Of a stretch of 64,000 bases of DNA, positions 44,473-56,727 are shown one piece after another (position 1 is the stretch's first letter; each line of letters starts with the position of its first letter). The notes below the pieces were generated by a model, which saw only the letters and a list, made by a program, of their open reading frames with translations, had not been told where the DNA came from and searched no databases. The stretch lies in the NCBI RefSeq assembly GCF_030272615.1, contig NC_081412.1, forward strand, positions 665,428,352-665,492,351, written 5' to 3'. The translations under genes and the position numbers were made by a program. Origin of the DNA: Cryptomeria japonica (Eukaryota > Streptophyta > Pinopsida > Cupressales > Cupressaceae).

Positions 44473-44900
44473 TTATGAAGGGTAGATGGGATCGCTTTCA
44501 TGGAAGAGAACCAAGGGCAAGGATATCCCAACTTCACACAAAATTAATCTGATGTAGGATTTAGGAATGATAGCAAAAATGTCATATAAGCACTTAGTAC
44601 CAACCTTAATGGGAAGAGTAATAGAACCTATAGTAGGACAAGAGAAACCATCAAAGATCTTAACCACTAAGTCAAATTTATCATATCAATATGTTACTTC
44701 ATGCAATTGTAAAGTATAAAGATATTCCTAAGTTATTACATTCAGCATACATGTTAGATCAATCATCAATGAGAACCCCTCGTGAGAGTATGTCTTTGAT
44801 CTTTGCAGGTGATATATAGACTTATAGTGGTCCATAAGGTGTTTCAATAGTCTCACTAGGATCAAAGGTAATGCATATTGCATAGGTCCTTAGGAGATGC
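44473..44900 (-). pseudogene. Ty3/gypsy protease relic
   Basis: On the minus strand KIFDGFSCPTIGSITLPIKV and GTKCLYDIFAIIPKSY match the flap-side region of gypsy aspartic proteases (FDG...GTI.LP...G). Upstream (about 44790-44890) LSRGVLIDD suggests the decayed active-site strand. Frameshifts and stops abound. No neighbouring gag or RT was seen. Confidence 0.6.
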
Positions 44901-44989
44901 AGGTTTATCAATAAGATTCACCACATTATTAGACTCAAGGCCAATGTCATTAGAAGAAAATTAAAGATTCTAGACTCAATTAAAGAACA

Positions 44990-45554
44990 AGATTAGACTC
45001 AAATAGATCAACGACTTAGGGTGGATTTTTCAAAGAGGCTATAAACTTTGTTGTAAATACAATCATATAATTTTTTTATAGTATTTATTTGTTTATTAAA
45101 TTAATTTGAATTAAATTAAATTAAAATTATATTAAATTAAAATTTATATTAAACTAAAATTTATGTTGAACTTTTATATATATATTTAGTCTTTATTTAT
45201 TTATTAAATTAAATTAAATTAAAATTTATATTACACTAAATTTATGTTGAACTTTTATATATATTTTTAAACTAATTTTTAAAATTACATATCATAAACA
45301 TATTTTTAAATAATTTTGTTAAATTTTAAATTAATATTTTAGATTTAATATCAAATCTTTTCTTTTTTATATTAAACTTTTACCTTTCAAATTGTATATC
45401 AAAATTTATATTTTTATTTAGTTATTTTTTTAATTCTAGAAACTAAGTTTCATCTTCTATACTATTTTTGAATTTCATATTTTTACAAATAATATTAACA
45501 TTATATTTAATTGTTATCTCAAACTATTGCACATCTTTAAATGTCTCTTATTAT
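44990..45554. other. AT-rich stretch with a stray satellite fragment
   Basis: At about 45006-45028 the segment GATCAACGACTTAGGGTGGA matches the satellite units that begin at 45555. The rest is A/T-rich with repeated TTAAATTAAATTAAA and a duplicated block ending TATGTTGAACTTTTATATAT (about 45160 and 45244). Confidence 0.6.
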
Positions 45555-47019
45555 GGGACCCACGACATCTGACAACAGGTACCATCACTCATTGGATGAG
45601 AAAAGATCAACGACTTAGGGTGGATTTCGGCCCAAATGTGGGAAGTGAACACATTTGTGAGAACTTCACTCGAAATTGAACGTTTTAAATTTAATTAAAT
45701 ATAATTAAGTCTATAAAGCTCTTTTTCAAGCGGAAGTTTAAAATAATTAAACAGACGTAAAAAACAGTCCCAAAAAGTGACTCGAGTGTGCTGACGTGCC
45801 CAAAAAATGGCAAAAGTCATGACACCCATGACATCTAACAATAGGTACCATCGTTTGTTGGATGAGAAAAGATCAACGACTTAGGGTGGATTTCGGCCCG
45901 AATGTGGGAAGTGAACACATTTGTAAGAACTTCACCCGGAATTGAATGTTTTAAATTTAATTAAATATAATTAAGTCTATAAAGCTATTTTTTGGGTGGA
46001 AGTTTAAAATGATTAAACAAACTTAAAAAATAGTCCTGAAAAGTGATTCGAGTGTGCTGACATGCCCAAAAAATGGCAAAAGTCATGGGACTCACGACAT
46101 CTGACAATAGGTACCATCATTCGTTGGATGAGAAAAGATCAATGACTTAGGGTGGATTTCGGCCCAAATGTGGGAAATGAACACATTTGTGAGAACTTCA
46201 CCCGAAATTGAGCATTTTAAATTAATTAAATGTAATTAAGTCTATAAAGCTCTTTTTCGAGCAAAAGTTTAAAATGATTAAACAAACTTAAAAAATAGTC
46301 CCAAAAAATGACTCGAGTGTGGTGACGTGCCCGAAAAATGGAAAAAGTCATGGGACCCACGACATCTGACAAGAGGTACCATCGTCCATTGGAAGAGCAA
46401 AGATCAACAGCTTAGGGTGGATTTCAGCTTGAATGTGGGAAGTGAACACATTTGTGAGAACTTCACCCGAAATTGAACATTTTAAATTTAATGAAATATA
46501 ATTAAGTCTATAAAGCTTTTTTTCGGGCAGAAGTTTAAAATGATTAAACAAACTTTAAAAATAGTCCTGAAAAGTGACTCGAGTGTGGTGATGTGCCTGA
46601 AAAATAGAAAAAGTCATGGGACCCATGACATCTAACAACAGGTACCATCGTCTGTTGGATGAGCAAAGATCAATGGCTAAGGGTGGATTTCAGCGAATGT
46701 GGGAAGTGAACACATTTGTGAGAACTTCACCTGGAATTGAATGTTTTACATTAAATCAAATATAATTAAGTCTATAAAGCTCCATTTCGGGCTGAAGTTG
46801 ACAGATTAAAGAGACTTAAAAAACATGCCAGAAAAGTGACTTGAGTGTGGTGGCGTGCCCGAAAATGGCAAAAGTTATGGGACCCACGACAACTAACAAC
46901 AAATACCATCGTCCATTGGATGAGCACAGATCAACGGCTTACGGTGGATTTCGGCTTGAATGTAGGAAGTGAACACATTTGTGAGAAATTCACCCGGAAT
47001 TGAACATTTTAAATTTAAT
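45555..47019. repeat. 266-bp tandem satellite, about 5.5 units
   Basis: Units start at 45555, 45821, 46087, 46352, 46618 and 46879 with GGGACCCACGACATCTGACA or close variants. Each contains GATCAACGACTTAGGGTGGA, GGGAAGTGAACACATTTGTG and AATATAATTAAGTCTATAAA. The last unit stops at about 47019. Units are highly similar by eye. It ends 332 bp before element E. Confidence 0.93.
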
Positions 47020-47351
47020 GTCCTCAGAATTTAGACTGAAGTAATGAATGTTTTGTCCTTCAGTAGCGAATAGATATTAATAATATTTAATAAAATTACA
47101 ACATGATTCTAGATATTTTGCCCTTTAGGTATTAATTTTGAACTTTTCAGAGTTTTCAAAATAAGTGACTCATAAATCATAATCGTATTTCATTTCATGG
47201 ACAAACTAGTAAATCAAGGAAGATTCAGAAATAGCTACTAGATTGAGGAATGCAAGTTGCAACAGAGACTGTCTGCACCAATCTAGTGAAATAGAAATTT
47301 TGAGTAAAATCTAGAACACCTACATCCAACCTTTTTTACTTTTTTTAATCT

Positions 47352-48190
47352 TGTTAGTAAATAGATTTGTCACTTCAAAATATTCTACTATGTGCCCAAT
47401 GGAAGAGTGACAAAAATTTCCCAACAGTTGGATAGATTGTTTGTTGAAACACGATCTTCCTCTGCATTTGAGAGGGGCAACTCCCTTGTATGATAGGGGT
47501 ATTTGTATTTTCACATATAATTAACTTTGAAAAGAAAATGAACAATAACTATGAATGGAGTTTAATAAAATCTACGCAACAAACATATGACTGTCCTTTA
47601 GATTACATTGGCTTTTAGACATATCACGATCAACTCTAGACTATGCATGAGAGGAGAGTGAAACAGAACATTAAGTTTGCATAACACCTATATATTTCAG
47701 AGATACCAATGAAATCTATAAGGTTACACAACCATTGTCTTCATGAAACTGGGAAAGTAATTTGCAAGCTTGTTATTTCAATATCACACGATAATCGCAT
47801 AACATCAAGCAAATGAACACTTAACAATCATAGGAGCACTCACAATCTTCCTTGTATTCAAAAATGATGAAATAATACAATTCAAAAAAATTAGTTGTCC
47901 CAAAATCATAAAATCCAAAAGGTCCTTCTTCCATCTATCTTTCTAATATTTATAGCCTCTCAAAATAACTATCTCATAACCAACTTTGATCCTGAGTTAA
48001 AAACTAACTCATTTCTGCGTGAATTACAATGAGTTAATAACTAGCATATTTATGCACAGAAAATGTCAACTTATAAACCTTGACTCTATGAAATAGAAAT
48101 TTACAACTTATACAATGAAACCAGAAATAAACTAAAGACTAACCAGGTATCACATAACAAAATAAAATATACAAAGATGTGAACATGGCG
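47352..48190 (-). mobile_element. 3' LTR of element E (inner boundary uncertain)
   Basis: On the minus strand it ends TTTACTAACA at 47352. The last 133 bp match the 5' LTR remnant at 60177-60309. A minus-strand TATA box (TATAAATATT, 47945-47954) suggests that the LTR reaches beyond 47.95 kb. No clear polypurine tract marks the inner edge, so 48190 is an estimate based on the end of the accessory ORF. Confidence 0.6.
47945..47954 (-). promoter_or_regulatory. TATA box in the element E LTR
   Basis: AATATTTATA on the plus strand reads TATAAATATT on the minus strand, within GAGGCTATAAATATTAG. It is the probable LTR core promoter. Confidence 0.5.
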
Positions 48191-48199
48191 TTACTTTTC

Positions 48200-51100
48200 A
48201 ATATCCCAAAAAGCATGCTAGCTGATTATTTGTTTCTGTTGAATTGGTGTTTTGGCCTTGAATGACTTGTATTCTTTGAGCATGTCCACCATGAACTTGT
48301 ACATGGGAATGATCACATTATCCATTTTTAGTTTAGCAGTTGCTTGGTTATCCTGAATGTTAAACAAATCCTGATAATATGAAGGCATGTCACAAGCATC
48401 TAAAGCAACTAAAACAACACTGAGTCTTTTCATTCTATTTGCATCTGACACCTGTGCATCTACTATTTTAGTAGTAATGCTATCATGAAACTTTCTTAAA
48501 GAGTAGTTGACTATCCATTTGCTGAAATTTCTCTTTTGCTAATGCATCACCAATGATATTCATTGTATCTTCTATTATCTTCATCTTTGTTTGTTCACAA
48601 GCTATCAAAAATTTTCCATACTCATCCAAGCATTGCTTAATATTCTCCAATTTCCAACTTATACTTTTGCACCATGTATTGGATTGATTTTCTTCTTTAT
48701 GAGAGAAGACCTTCTCGGAAATGAGTCGTTCATATCTGCCTTTGCTATCTTCTGGGATTCCTTCAAAGTATCTTGCCAAGACATTTCTTGTTCTTTAGCA
48801 TTCTTCAATTCTGTTGCAATCTCCTATTCTTGTGCATCAAATTTTATATGAATATCCTTGGCCTTCTCAATAGAATCTTGTGTTTCAGACTTCATTTGAT
48901 TAGTCCACTCTTCTAACATTCTACTCTGTTTCTTGCATTTGTGTATATCTTCCATCACCTTCTTCTCAATAATTTCTCTGGTATGCACTAATGTTGAAGT
49001 TGAGGCCGACTCCAATTGTGTATCTGAAGAATCCATAATAGATATGATGTAGGATAAAAGGACCTGAATTTGTTGCTTTTGTTGATCCTTTGTTTCATTA
49101 TCCTTATTTGCTTTGTCAGTGAGAATAGCTGCTGAAATCTGAAAATTATGGATAGCTCCCTCGTGAGTTGTAGGACTTGGATCCACCCATGTCATGTTAA
49201 AATCTACCTCACTAGCTTCACTTATATCTTTTTCAACAATGGGCTGAGCTACTTCAACACACAAATTTCCCGATGATGAATTAATTCCCAATCTAGATAC
49301 AACTTTGGTTTTCTTGGGTTTGGTTGTCCTATGAAGTACATTTGTAACTCCATCAAAACTAGGAGTTGCCAGCTAAACATTCCTCTTCTTATTTTGCAAA
49401 CTCTATTGTAACCAGAATGATGAAGATGATAGCAATGATTCTTGATTGCTCACATATGCAGAGGTTAAAGATGTTAAATTATTTGGGAAAAACGAAGATT
49501 GGATTTCAGCATCATTCATTTCAGCTTCTTCATGAATAACAAAATCACCATGTTGAGCAGATGAAATAATGATAGATGGTGAGGAAGAAAGAATTTGTTG
49601 ACTTTCAATATTGCGAGGGTGTTAAGGTGAAACACATTCCAACTCATCTTCAAGCTCCTGGACAAGATTCATTGTTTTTCCTTTTATCTTCAATCTCTTT
49701 TTCTTAATGACATTACTAACTTCACATGCCTTGCCAAGATCCTTCCCTTTTTCTAGATCTTCTCCATCATCACCTCCTTTGGAAATATTTTAGTGTGGAC
49801 CCATCCCCAGGTTAGCTCTTTGCAAATTAGCTAGAATGGAAGAACTTCCATGTGCTCCATTTCTATCCTTTGAGGAATTAGCTTTATTTAAAGGTCTAGT
49901 TGTCATAGACTCAATCCTCTTACTTTTAACTCATTCAAGGGTCCTTCAAACCACATAAGTTATCTTTATTGAATACTTCTTATTTCTAAAATTGACCAAT
50001 TGATGGGTAGAAGTGGAAGAAGTTGAATCCTTTCAAAGTAAAAACCATCGATCAAATCAAATTCATCATCCTCAATGCCACTCACATTTATTTCAATTTT
50101 ATAGTCAATTATCTGTTTGATAGAAAATCTCATCCAGTCCCTTTTCCGTACTTAAAAATCATCTTCGCAGTTTTTCCAAAAATCTTCTATATCAGGAAAG
50201 TGTTCAAATCTGGCACCAAGCTCTAATTGTCCTGTAGCATATCCTTTGCTATCAAAGGAAAGTCTCATTTCATAAGGATACAGGTGAATCTTTGTTATAG
50301 ACCTCTCGATACTTTGAGCATCTGAATGGCTCTCACAGCTATAATAACTAAGTCCAATGGGAAAAGAAATGATACCCTTTCTTTTATTTCGACAAATTTT
50401 GTTGCCTTGTACAATCTGTCGGCATACCTCAATGAGGATCAACTTATCTTCAACAAACCTTGGCAACATGAGAGGGCAACCATCATAACCTCCTATCTGA
50501 ATGTATGTGAACTTCGGAAACTGTATAAAGTAACTACCATATTTCTGAATCAATGTTGTTGCTTCTAAGGATATTCTGAGTCCATTATTTCCCTGCAGCT
50601 CTCTTACTGTCAACATAGTGAAAACATCATTAATCCTCATGAAGTGATGATAACTTTCCTCCAACTACAATTGTGGATAATAATTGTAAATCTAGGTCAC
50701 ATCATCATAAATGCCTTCAACATTCAATCCTGGCCATTTCTTCATCCCGGCAATGACATAGAAGAGGTACGATGTCATGTAGAAGTTATGATTGTCCTTT
50801 AGTTTGAGTAACTGATCGCAAAGATTATCACTAATAATCTCGGCCCAATTAATAAATTGTATGCCCTCACATATGATATTAATGAACAAGAACATCCACC
50901 CCTCCAAGTCATTTGAGTCTTCATTTCATGTGACTCAATTCAAGAAAATAACCATATTAGCGATATCTTCCATCAGTAGAGACCTGTGAATTATTTTAGG
51001 AAGCTGTGTTTTTCCTTTTCTTGGTTTTTCTAACCACTTCCTAGCTATGCTATTCAAACACTGGGTTTCATTATTGATAAAATAATTTTCTGCATATTCC

Positions 51101-51520
51101 CTATTTACCTCCGTGAACTAATCTCTGAAAGGTAACCTAAAAGTTATAGCAATGGAGATTGGATCAAGTTTGGCGACTACGTTACCTTCTGCCATCCTAA
51201 TTTCTTTTGTATCTGGATTAAATACTTTCATGCATTACAAAACTAATTCCAAACATTGCACTGATGTGGGATATCCTATTGTGTGAGCTAATCCACTATC
51301 TAATAACCTTTGAGTTGTCAAAGTTTTATCTTCCCTTTCAATTGATTTCCAGAAGTCTACAAGACTTACATTTCCCAACTTGGTATCGCCAATATCTAAA
51401 AGTGAACATTTGAGAATGGGAGCATAATCGGGGCTATGGAACTTGTATTTCATTATGTCAAATAAAAATAATGCCCTCACAGCTCTATTTTAATGAATAT
51501 CCGCAACTCTGCCGAAACAA
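48200..51520 (-). pseudogene. element E accessory ORF downstream of integrase
   Basis: On the minus strand the first part (51480 to 50152) uses one frame with several stops: RLLDSGLAHTIGYPTSVQCL, EIRMAEGNVVAKLDPISIAI, WMFLFINIICEGIQFINWAE, HNFYMTSYLFYVIAGMKKWP and FVEDKLILIEVCRQIVQ. Further down, in shifted frames, come an acidic/basic linker and coiled-coil-like segments (EIIEKKVMEDIHKCKKQSRM; WKLENIKQCLDEYGKFLIAC), ending near 48218 with EYKSFKAKTPIQQKQIIS. No catalytic motif was seen. It is a sense-strand ORF placed after pol. The N-terminal pattern ('LL.SG...GYP....L.LVL', '.EG....L....I') resembles ORF2 of element B and the extra ORF of the LINE. Function unknown. Confidence 0.7.
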
Positions 51521-53540
51521 TTTATATACTCTATCTTTATATTGAAAGTCTTCAAATATCTAGACTTTACCAATTATAACCTATGACATAAATCCTACTC
51601 TCATTATCTACAATAGCTTGTGATTTTTGTAAGAAACAAGTCTGCATTCTTAAGGCATTCTATCAAGCATTTCACTTGTTGTGGACATACTCCTGAACTG
51701 CATACAAATCTTTTGAGACAACTGCAATCATGACATCTGGAGAAATAATTCCATCTCTATACTCTAATGAATGTTTATACCCCGATTCAAAGCTCTCTGC
51801 AATCATATATATCAGAGTAGTTGCAACTTCCCTCCTCTACACTCTACGGATTATTATACTAATCCAAACCATATTTCTTTAAAGCACTCTATAGCACACT
51901 TTGTGAGAATCACCTATACTTCAGTATATTGTAACATTTCCTATGCTTCTACCATGATTTACAATACATGGCTACTGGAGAAGTCGCATCTACCACATCT
52001 AAGAAAATTCCTCTATCTTTTGTGCTTTGTTGAATGTCATAGTAGGTTTAAAGGCTTTGACTTTGATTATTGGGAAAGGATGGTGTAATGTTGTGTCTAA
52101 ACTCCCACTATTGCATACATTTTAACCACCTTTTGCATGATTCCTTAGTCTCCTGCCATGATTGGTAATCGGCCAAGAACTTGCAGCAGAGTGAGACTTT
52201 AACTGGTCAAACAAAGCAGCCTGTAATTTGTCATGTCCATAGTTGGAGTAATGTTTACCATGGTGCACATATTTCAGTCATGTACAATTCTCTAGGATGA
52301 TAGTTCGTTGGGGCATTATGACAAATTGTTCACATCCTATCCACGCATTCTACCTTTCTCACACATCTGCATTTTGCAGCATGTCTATGCTTGTATATTT
52401 TTTGCAAACATGTCAGTCAAGGCATAAAATGTATTATACTTTGGTAGATGTTGATACTTCTTTTCAGAGTTTACATTTTAGCACAGGCAAGGAGGATGTT
52501 GGTGTAGGTTGCAGAGAAGTTCATTGCCCATGTCAACTGCAATTACTTGAAAGTTTCAAAGTATATTCAACAGATACAATGTGTTCTACCATTATTGCAA
52601 CCATGAGATGAAATTTCTTTCAGGGGCTCCCATAATCCGCTTTCATGTCTCTAGAGTTGTTGCAACTTCAACAGCTAGTTAGATTTCTCTATCTCCTGCA
52701 ATGCATTGACAAATGCTCATAACCTTGTTATTGAAGTTTCTTTTTTTTTTTGGTTTTTTAAACTTTTACGGAAGAGGTTAAGAATGCTCCAGAATGGAGC
52801 ATTTCTAACCTTCTTGACAAAGCAGGCCCACAAGGTTAAGAAATGATGTTAGAAATTCTCAATTTTGGAGCATTCCTAACCTTTTTGTGAAAGGTTAATA
52901 ATATGGGTTAAGAATGCTCAAAACTGAGCATTTCTAACCATCTTGGCAAAAGGTTAAGAAATGAGGTTAAGAATGCTCAAAAAGTGAGCCTTTCTAACCT
53001 TCTACTTCAAAGACTATGATTTTGACCTCGGAAACTATTGATCATGGAGGGGAATCAAGGAGGAATGCAACTGATGTTTTTAGACAATTTTTTATCACAA
53101 ATGACTAGACATATTAAAATAATTTAAAATATTAAATTATTATTTGAGAAATAATTTAAATATTTTACATTTATTGCTTTGGCTGGAGAAAAATGACATA
53201 ACTTTCAAACACCCAGGAGTTAGGTCCTGAAATTTGAAACACATGTCAATGGTAGGGAAATAGGTCCACACAATTATTTACACCTCATGATGAACCTAGG
53301 ATGAGAGATTTTAATCATTTTGGGGCAACGAACACCAAAAATTGAAAGTTTAAAATATGGCAAAGTATGAACTGGGTTCAAGTGAAAGTTGGCCATATGA
53401 TATAAAATAACGCTTAGATCTTGACTATCAACTGGTTTCCCTCAATTTGTGGTAATTTTAAAAATTCTTTCATTTTTCATATTTTGACTAACAGTGACCT
53501 TCGACAACATGCTCATTACTTACACATAAACACCTATTGG
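51521..53540. other. element E spacer between integrase and the accessory ORF
   Basis: No gene is supported. Plus-strand ORFs at 51771-52088 and 52297-52611 have no recognisable domain. The notable content is the hairpin array at 52772-53003. Confidence 0.5.
52772..53003. repeat. array of four related hairpins
   Basis: Each unit has the form AGGTTAAGAATGCTC-loop-GAGCATTTCTAACCT. Stems are at about 52775-52811, 52849-52880 (weaker), 52906-52939 and 52964-53000, with 13-16 bp arms and loops of about 4-8 bases. Further GGTTAAGAAATGA copies lie between them. A T-run precedes the array. It separates integrase from the downstream ORF. Confidence 0.85.
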
Positions 53541-53869
53541 ATCTTTACTTGACATTGAGACTGGCTTGAAGTTTAATTTTAAAGGTATGCCAAATATGGG
53601 AGAAATAGTTGGCTTTGAATGGGGACAAGGAATGCAAAGGATGCAAGATGAACCCAAAATCTCTAGTTTCATAGACTAGTGCACAATTCATTGGGTCAGA
53701 GTCTAGAGAGATGAAAGACAAAAACATACAGAAGATGAGAAGGACAAAAACATGAAGGAAAGAAAAGTCCTTCACTACACAACAAAACTGGGACAAAAGC
53801 AAAAACCTATTTATCCTATGTACATGGATGAATGACAATCCACCCTGCTGATTATAAAGTTTCAAATAT

Positions 53870-55019
53870 TGCCTATTGTAAGGAAGGGGCAAATGTGTTC
53901 CATCCATATATGCCAAGTAGAATGAATTCTCACCGCAAACCTACCTAATTTGGAAAGGCCCTCTCCAAAGTGAATCAAACTTACCATGCATTCCTTTTGG
54001 CTCTCTTCTTTTATCCCATAACAAAACCAAGTCACCAACATGGAATGATCTTTCTCTTGCTCTTCTATCAAACAATTCCTTGACTCACGCTTGGTGTTCT
54101 CTAATTCTATCAACCACTGCCTCTCTTGTTGTTCCATCTTGGTCAAATACAATACTCACTTTTCTAAAGCATCTTTGAATTCATAATTCTCCAAAACTTC
54201 CTGCAATTTGAGAAAAACTAACTCTGAAGGAATAGGCAACTTTGCTTATGTTCCATAAACTATTTCAAAAGGAGATAACCTGATAGCTCTTTTCTTTGTG
54301 GTGTGATCAGCCCATAATGCCTCATAAAAATGTTTATGCCATGTTCTTTGATTTTCATCAACTAGCTTCTGGAGAATAGTAATAAAATTCTTATTACTAG
54401 CTTCAACTTGACCATTTCCCTGTGGGTAATAGTCAGATGCATGAGAGAGAATGATTCCATATTTGTAACAAAAACTAGATATCTCATGGGAAGAGAAATT
54501 GGTAGCATTATTGGTGACAATCTTATGCAGGACTCCATATCTTACTAAGATGTTTTGCTTGATGAACTCACAAACTACCCCTGATGTTGTTTGTTTCACT
54601 AGAATAGCCTCAAACTACTTAGTAAAATAATTTGTAGCTAATAGATTATGAGTTTGATTTTTGCTAGAGTGAGAATGAATAGGACCGATGAAATCCAAAC
54701 CCCATTGTTGAAAAGGCTCCTCTATGATTACTAGCTTTAATGGCAAAGCAGCAAGTTGTACTTTTCCTTTAAACTACTGACATGTGTCACATTTCTTCAC
54801 CCACTCATCAGCATCCCTGAACATCCCGAGCCAATAGTAACAATTTCTTAGTATCTTGTATGTCATTACTGAGGAAGAGAAATGCCCACCACATGCTTCA
54901 TTGTGAAAGAACTTAAGAAGCTTCTCTCTTTGCTCTTTATCCACACATCTCAGGAAAGTACCATCGATCCCCTTTTTGTACATGACATCACCCCAGATGA
55001 TATATTTGGTTGCCTTCAA
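53870..55019 (-). pseudogene. element E integrase
   Basis: The zinc domain reads HNEACGGHFSSSVMTYK ... CDTCQ (HHCC kept). The core has QWGLDFIGP (Asp), IVTNNATNFSSHE where the second catalytic Asp is Asn, and YYPQGNGQVEASNKNF (Glu). A C-terminal segment with EERQW-like charged helices and FGEGLSKLGRFAVR ends near 53870. Stops lie at about 54770, 54600 and 54243. The Asp-to-Asn change alone would abolish activity. Confidence 0.88.
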
Positions 55020-55242
55020 CTTGACGGTCTGTTTTTCCTTAGGGGTGAGATGAGCCAGACATTCTCCATATGTGAGAAAATAGGCTATATTAGTAAACCA
55101 ATTAATCTGTGGTGCTAATGAACAAAACTAAAGGCAATTCAAACTCTGAAATAATTTCTCCTTCTGAAGTATTTTCAGCCAACAACTTGCATAATCCTCA
55201 TCCTCGGACAAGCTTAGTAGGTTTGATGCTGATATCATACTC

Positions 55243-55764
55243 CTAAACCTTTGCAATCCAAGAATCTCTCTTGCTCAATCCAATCTCTTCTTGAGTAAGA
55301 ATTGTCTTTACGGCAGTAGGTGGAACATATACTTTAGAGTGCAAATTCAAAATATAGAAATGAAATTGCTTCACATCCTTCACCACTGTAAAAGCTTTCT
55401 TTTCAACAACAGAATACTTTAGTTTATGTTTCTTCAACAGAATACTCATGAAAGCGATTGGTGCCTCAGCATTATCACTTTGATTTTGAGTTAAGATTGC
55501 AGACAATGTGGAGTCTAAAGCATAGCAGTAAACATTGAAATCCTTGTTGAAGTCTGGATACATCCATGTGGGTGCATCTGCTATCGATGACTTGATTTGA
55601 TTGAATGCTCGCTTTCCTTCCTCTGACCATTTCAAAACCACATTACCTTTCATCATCTCAACAATTGATTTTGTGATCTCAGAAAAATTTGGGATGAATT
55701 TCCTTATGAAATTGATTTGGCCAAAGAATGAGTGAACTCCAGGCTTACTAGAAGGTAACTGCAA
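55243..55764 (-). pseudogene. element E RNase H following RT
   Basis: VHSFFGQINFIRKFIPNFSE marks the RT-RNase H connection. RNase H shows VYCYALDSTLSAILTQ (first Asp) and KYSVVEKKAFTVVKDVKQFH (Glu). It is in the same frame as the RT ORF at 55936-56727, separated by stops and degraded sequence at 55765-55935. It ends GLSKRDSWIAKV. Confidence 0.85.
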
Positions 55765-55935
55765 CTGCTGAATGGCTTTGACTCACTCAAGATCGGTTTG
55801 AATCCCTTCCTTTGCAATGATGTGACCCAACAACTTTCCTTCAGTCACTCCAAAAATTGATTTCTTCGGATTCAAGGAGATTCCTTGCTACCTACATCAC
55901 TGCAACACACATTCAAGATGATATGCATGCTCTTC

Positions 55936-56727
55936 TTATTTCTTGGAAAAGACAGTTAAGTCATCCAAATAAACAACAACAATCTTATTTCTTAAATCAC
56001 CAAAGGAAAGATCCATCGCACGCTGAAAAATGGCACCAACATTAATCAAACCAAAAGGCATTCGGTTGTAAGCCAAGGTTCCCCATGGAGTAGTAAAAGC
56101 AATCTTCTGTTGATCCTCTTGATCCACACAAGTTTGATTATAACCCGAAAAACCATCAAGCATGGACATCATTTCAAATCCACAAACAGTTTGAACAAGA
56201 TGATCCATGACTGGAAGAGGATAATTATCTTTAAGGGATGCTTGATTTAGATTGCGAAAATCAACACAAATTCTAATCTCCCTATTTTTCTTTCTAACAG
56301 GATTTATGTTCGCCACCCATGTAGAATAATGAATTGGATAAATTATTTTTGCCTTTAGCATTTTATCCACCTCTCCAAAAATTGCATCTGATATCTTTGG
56401 ATTGAATTTCCTATGTCTTTGTCTAAATGGAATTGAATTAGATTTGAGAGAAATTTGATGCTTGAATTCACCATTCATAAATTCTTTGAGATCATCATAG
56501 TACCATGTGAACACATCGATGCATCTTGTGAGTAGATCAATGAATATCTTTCTTTCCCTTTGTGTAAGACATTTCTGAATCAAAACAATGTTGGGGTCTA
56601 CCTTCTCAACCTCTGAAGATCCTGAGGACTTTTGTTCACCTTTCTTCTTTACAAATTGATCATGTTTATCAAACAAACTTTCGAGAGAAACCAAGCCTTT
56701 AGGAATAGTATTACCTTTAAGCTGCAA
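55936..56727 (-). pseudogene. element E reverse transcriptase
   Basis: Well-preserved RT of 263 codons: CVDFRNLNQASLKDNYPLP, MSMLDGFSGYNQ (first catalytic Asp), TTPWGTLAYNRMPFGLINVG, and VVVYLDDLTVFSKK (YLDD active site). Preceded by LTRCIDVFTWYYDDLKEF, typical of Tat-like gypsy. All catalytic residues are present, although the surrounding polyprotein is broken. Confidence 0.93.

Noticed and set aside
51771-52611. Plus-strand ORFs within element E
   Set aside because: Opposite strand to the element, no recognisable domain, uneven composition; unlike the antisense PMD gene of gypsy C no splice-consistent structure was seen.
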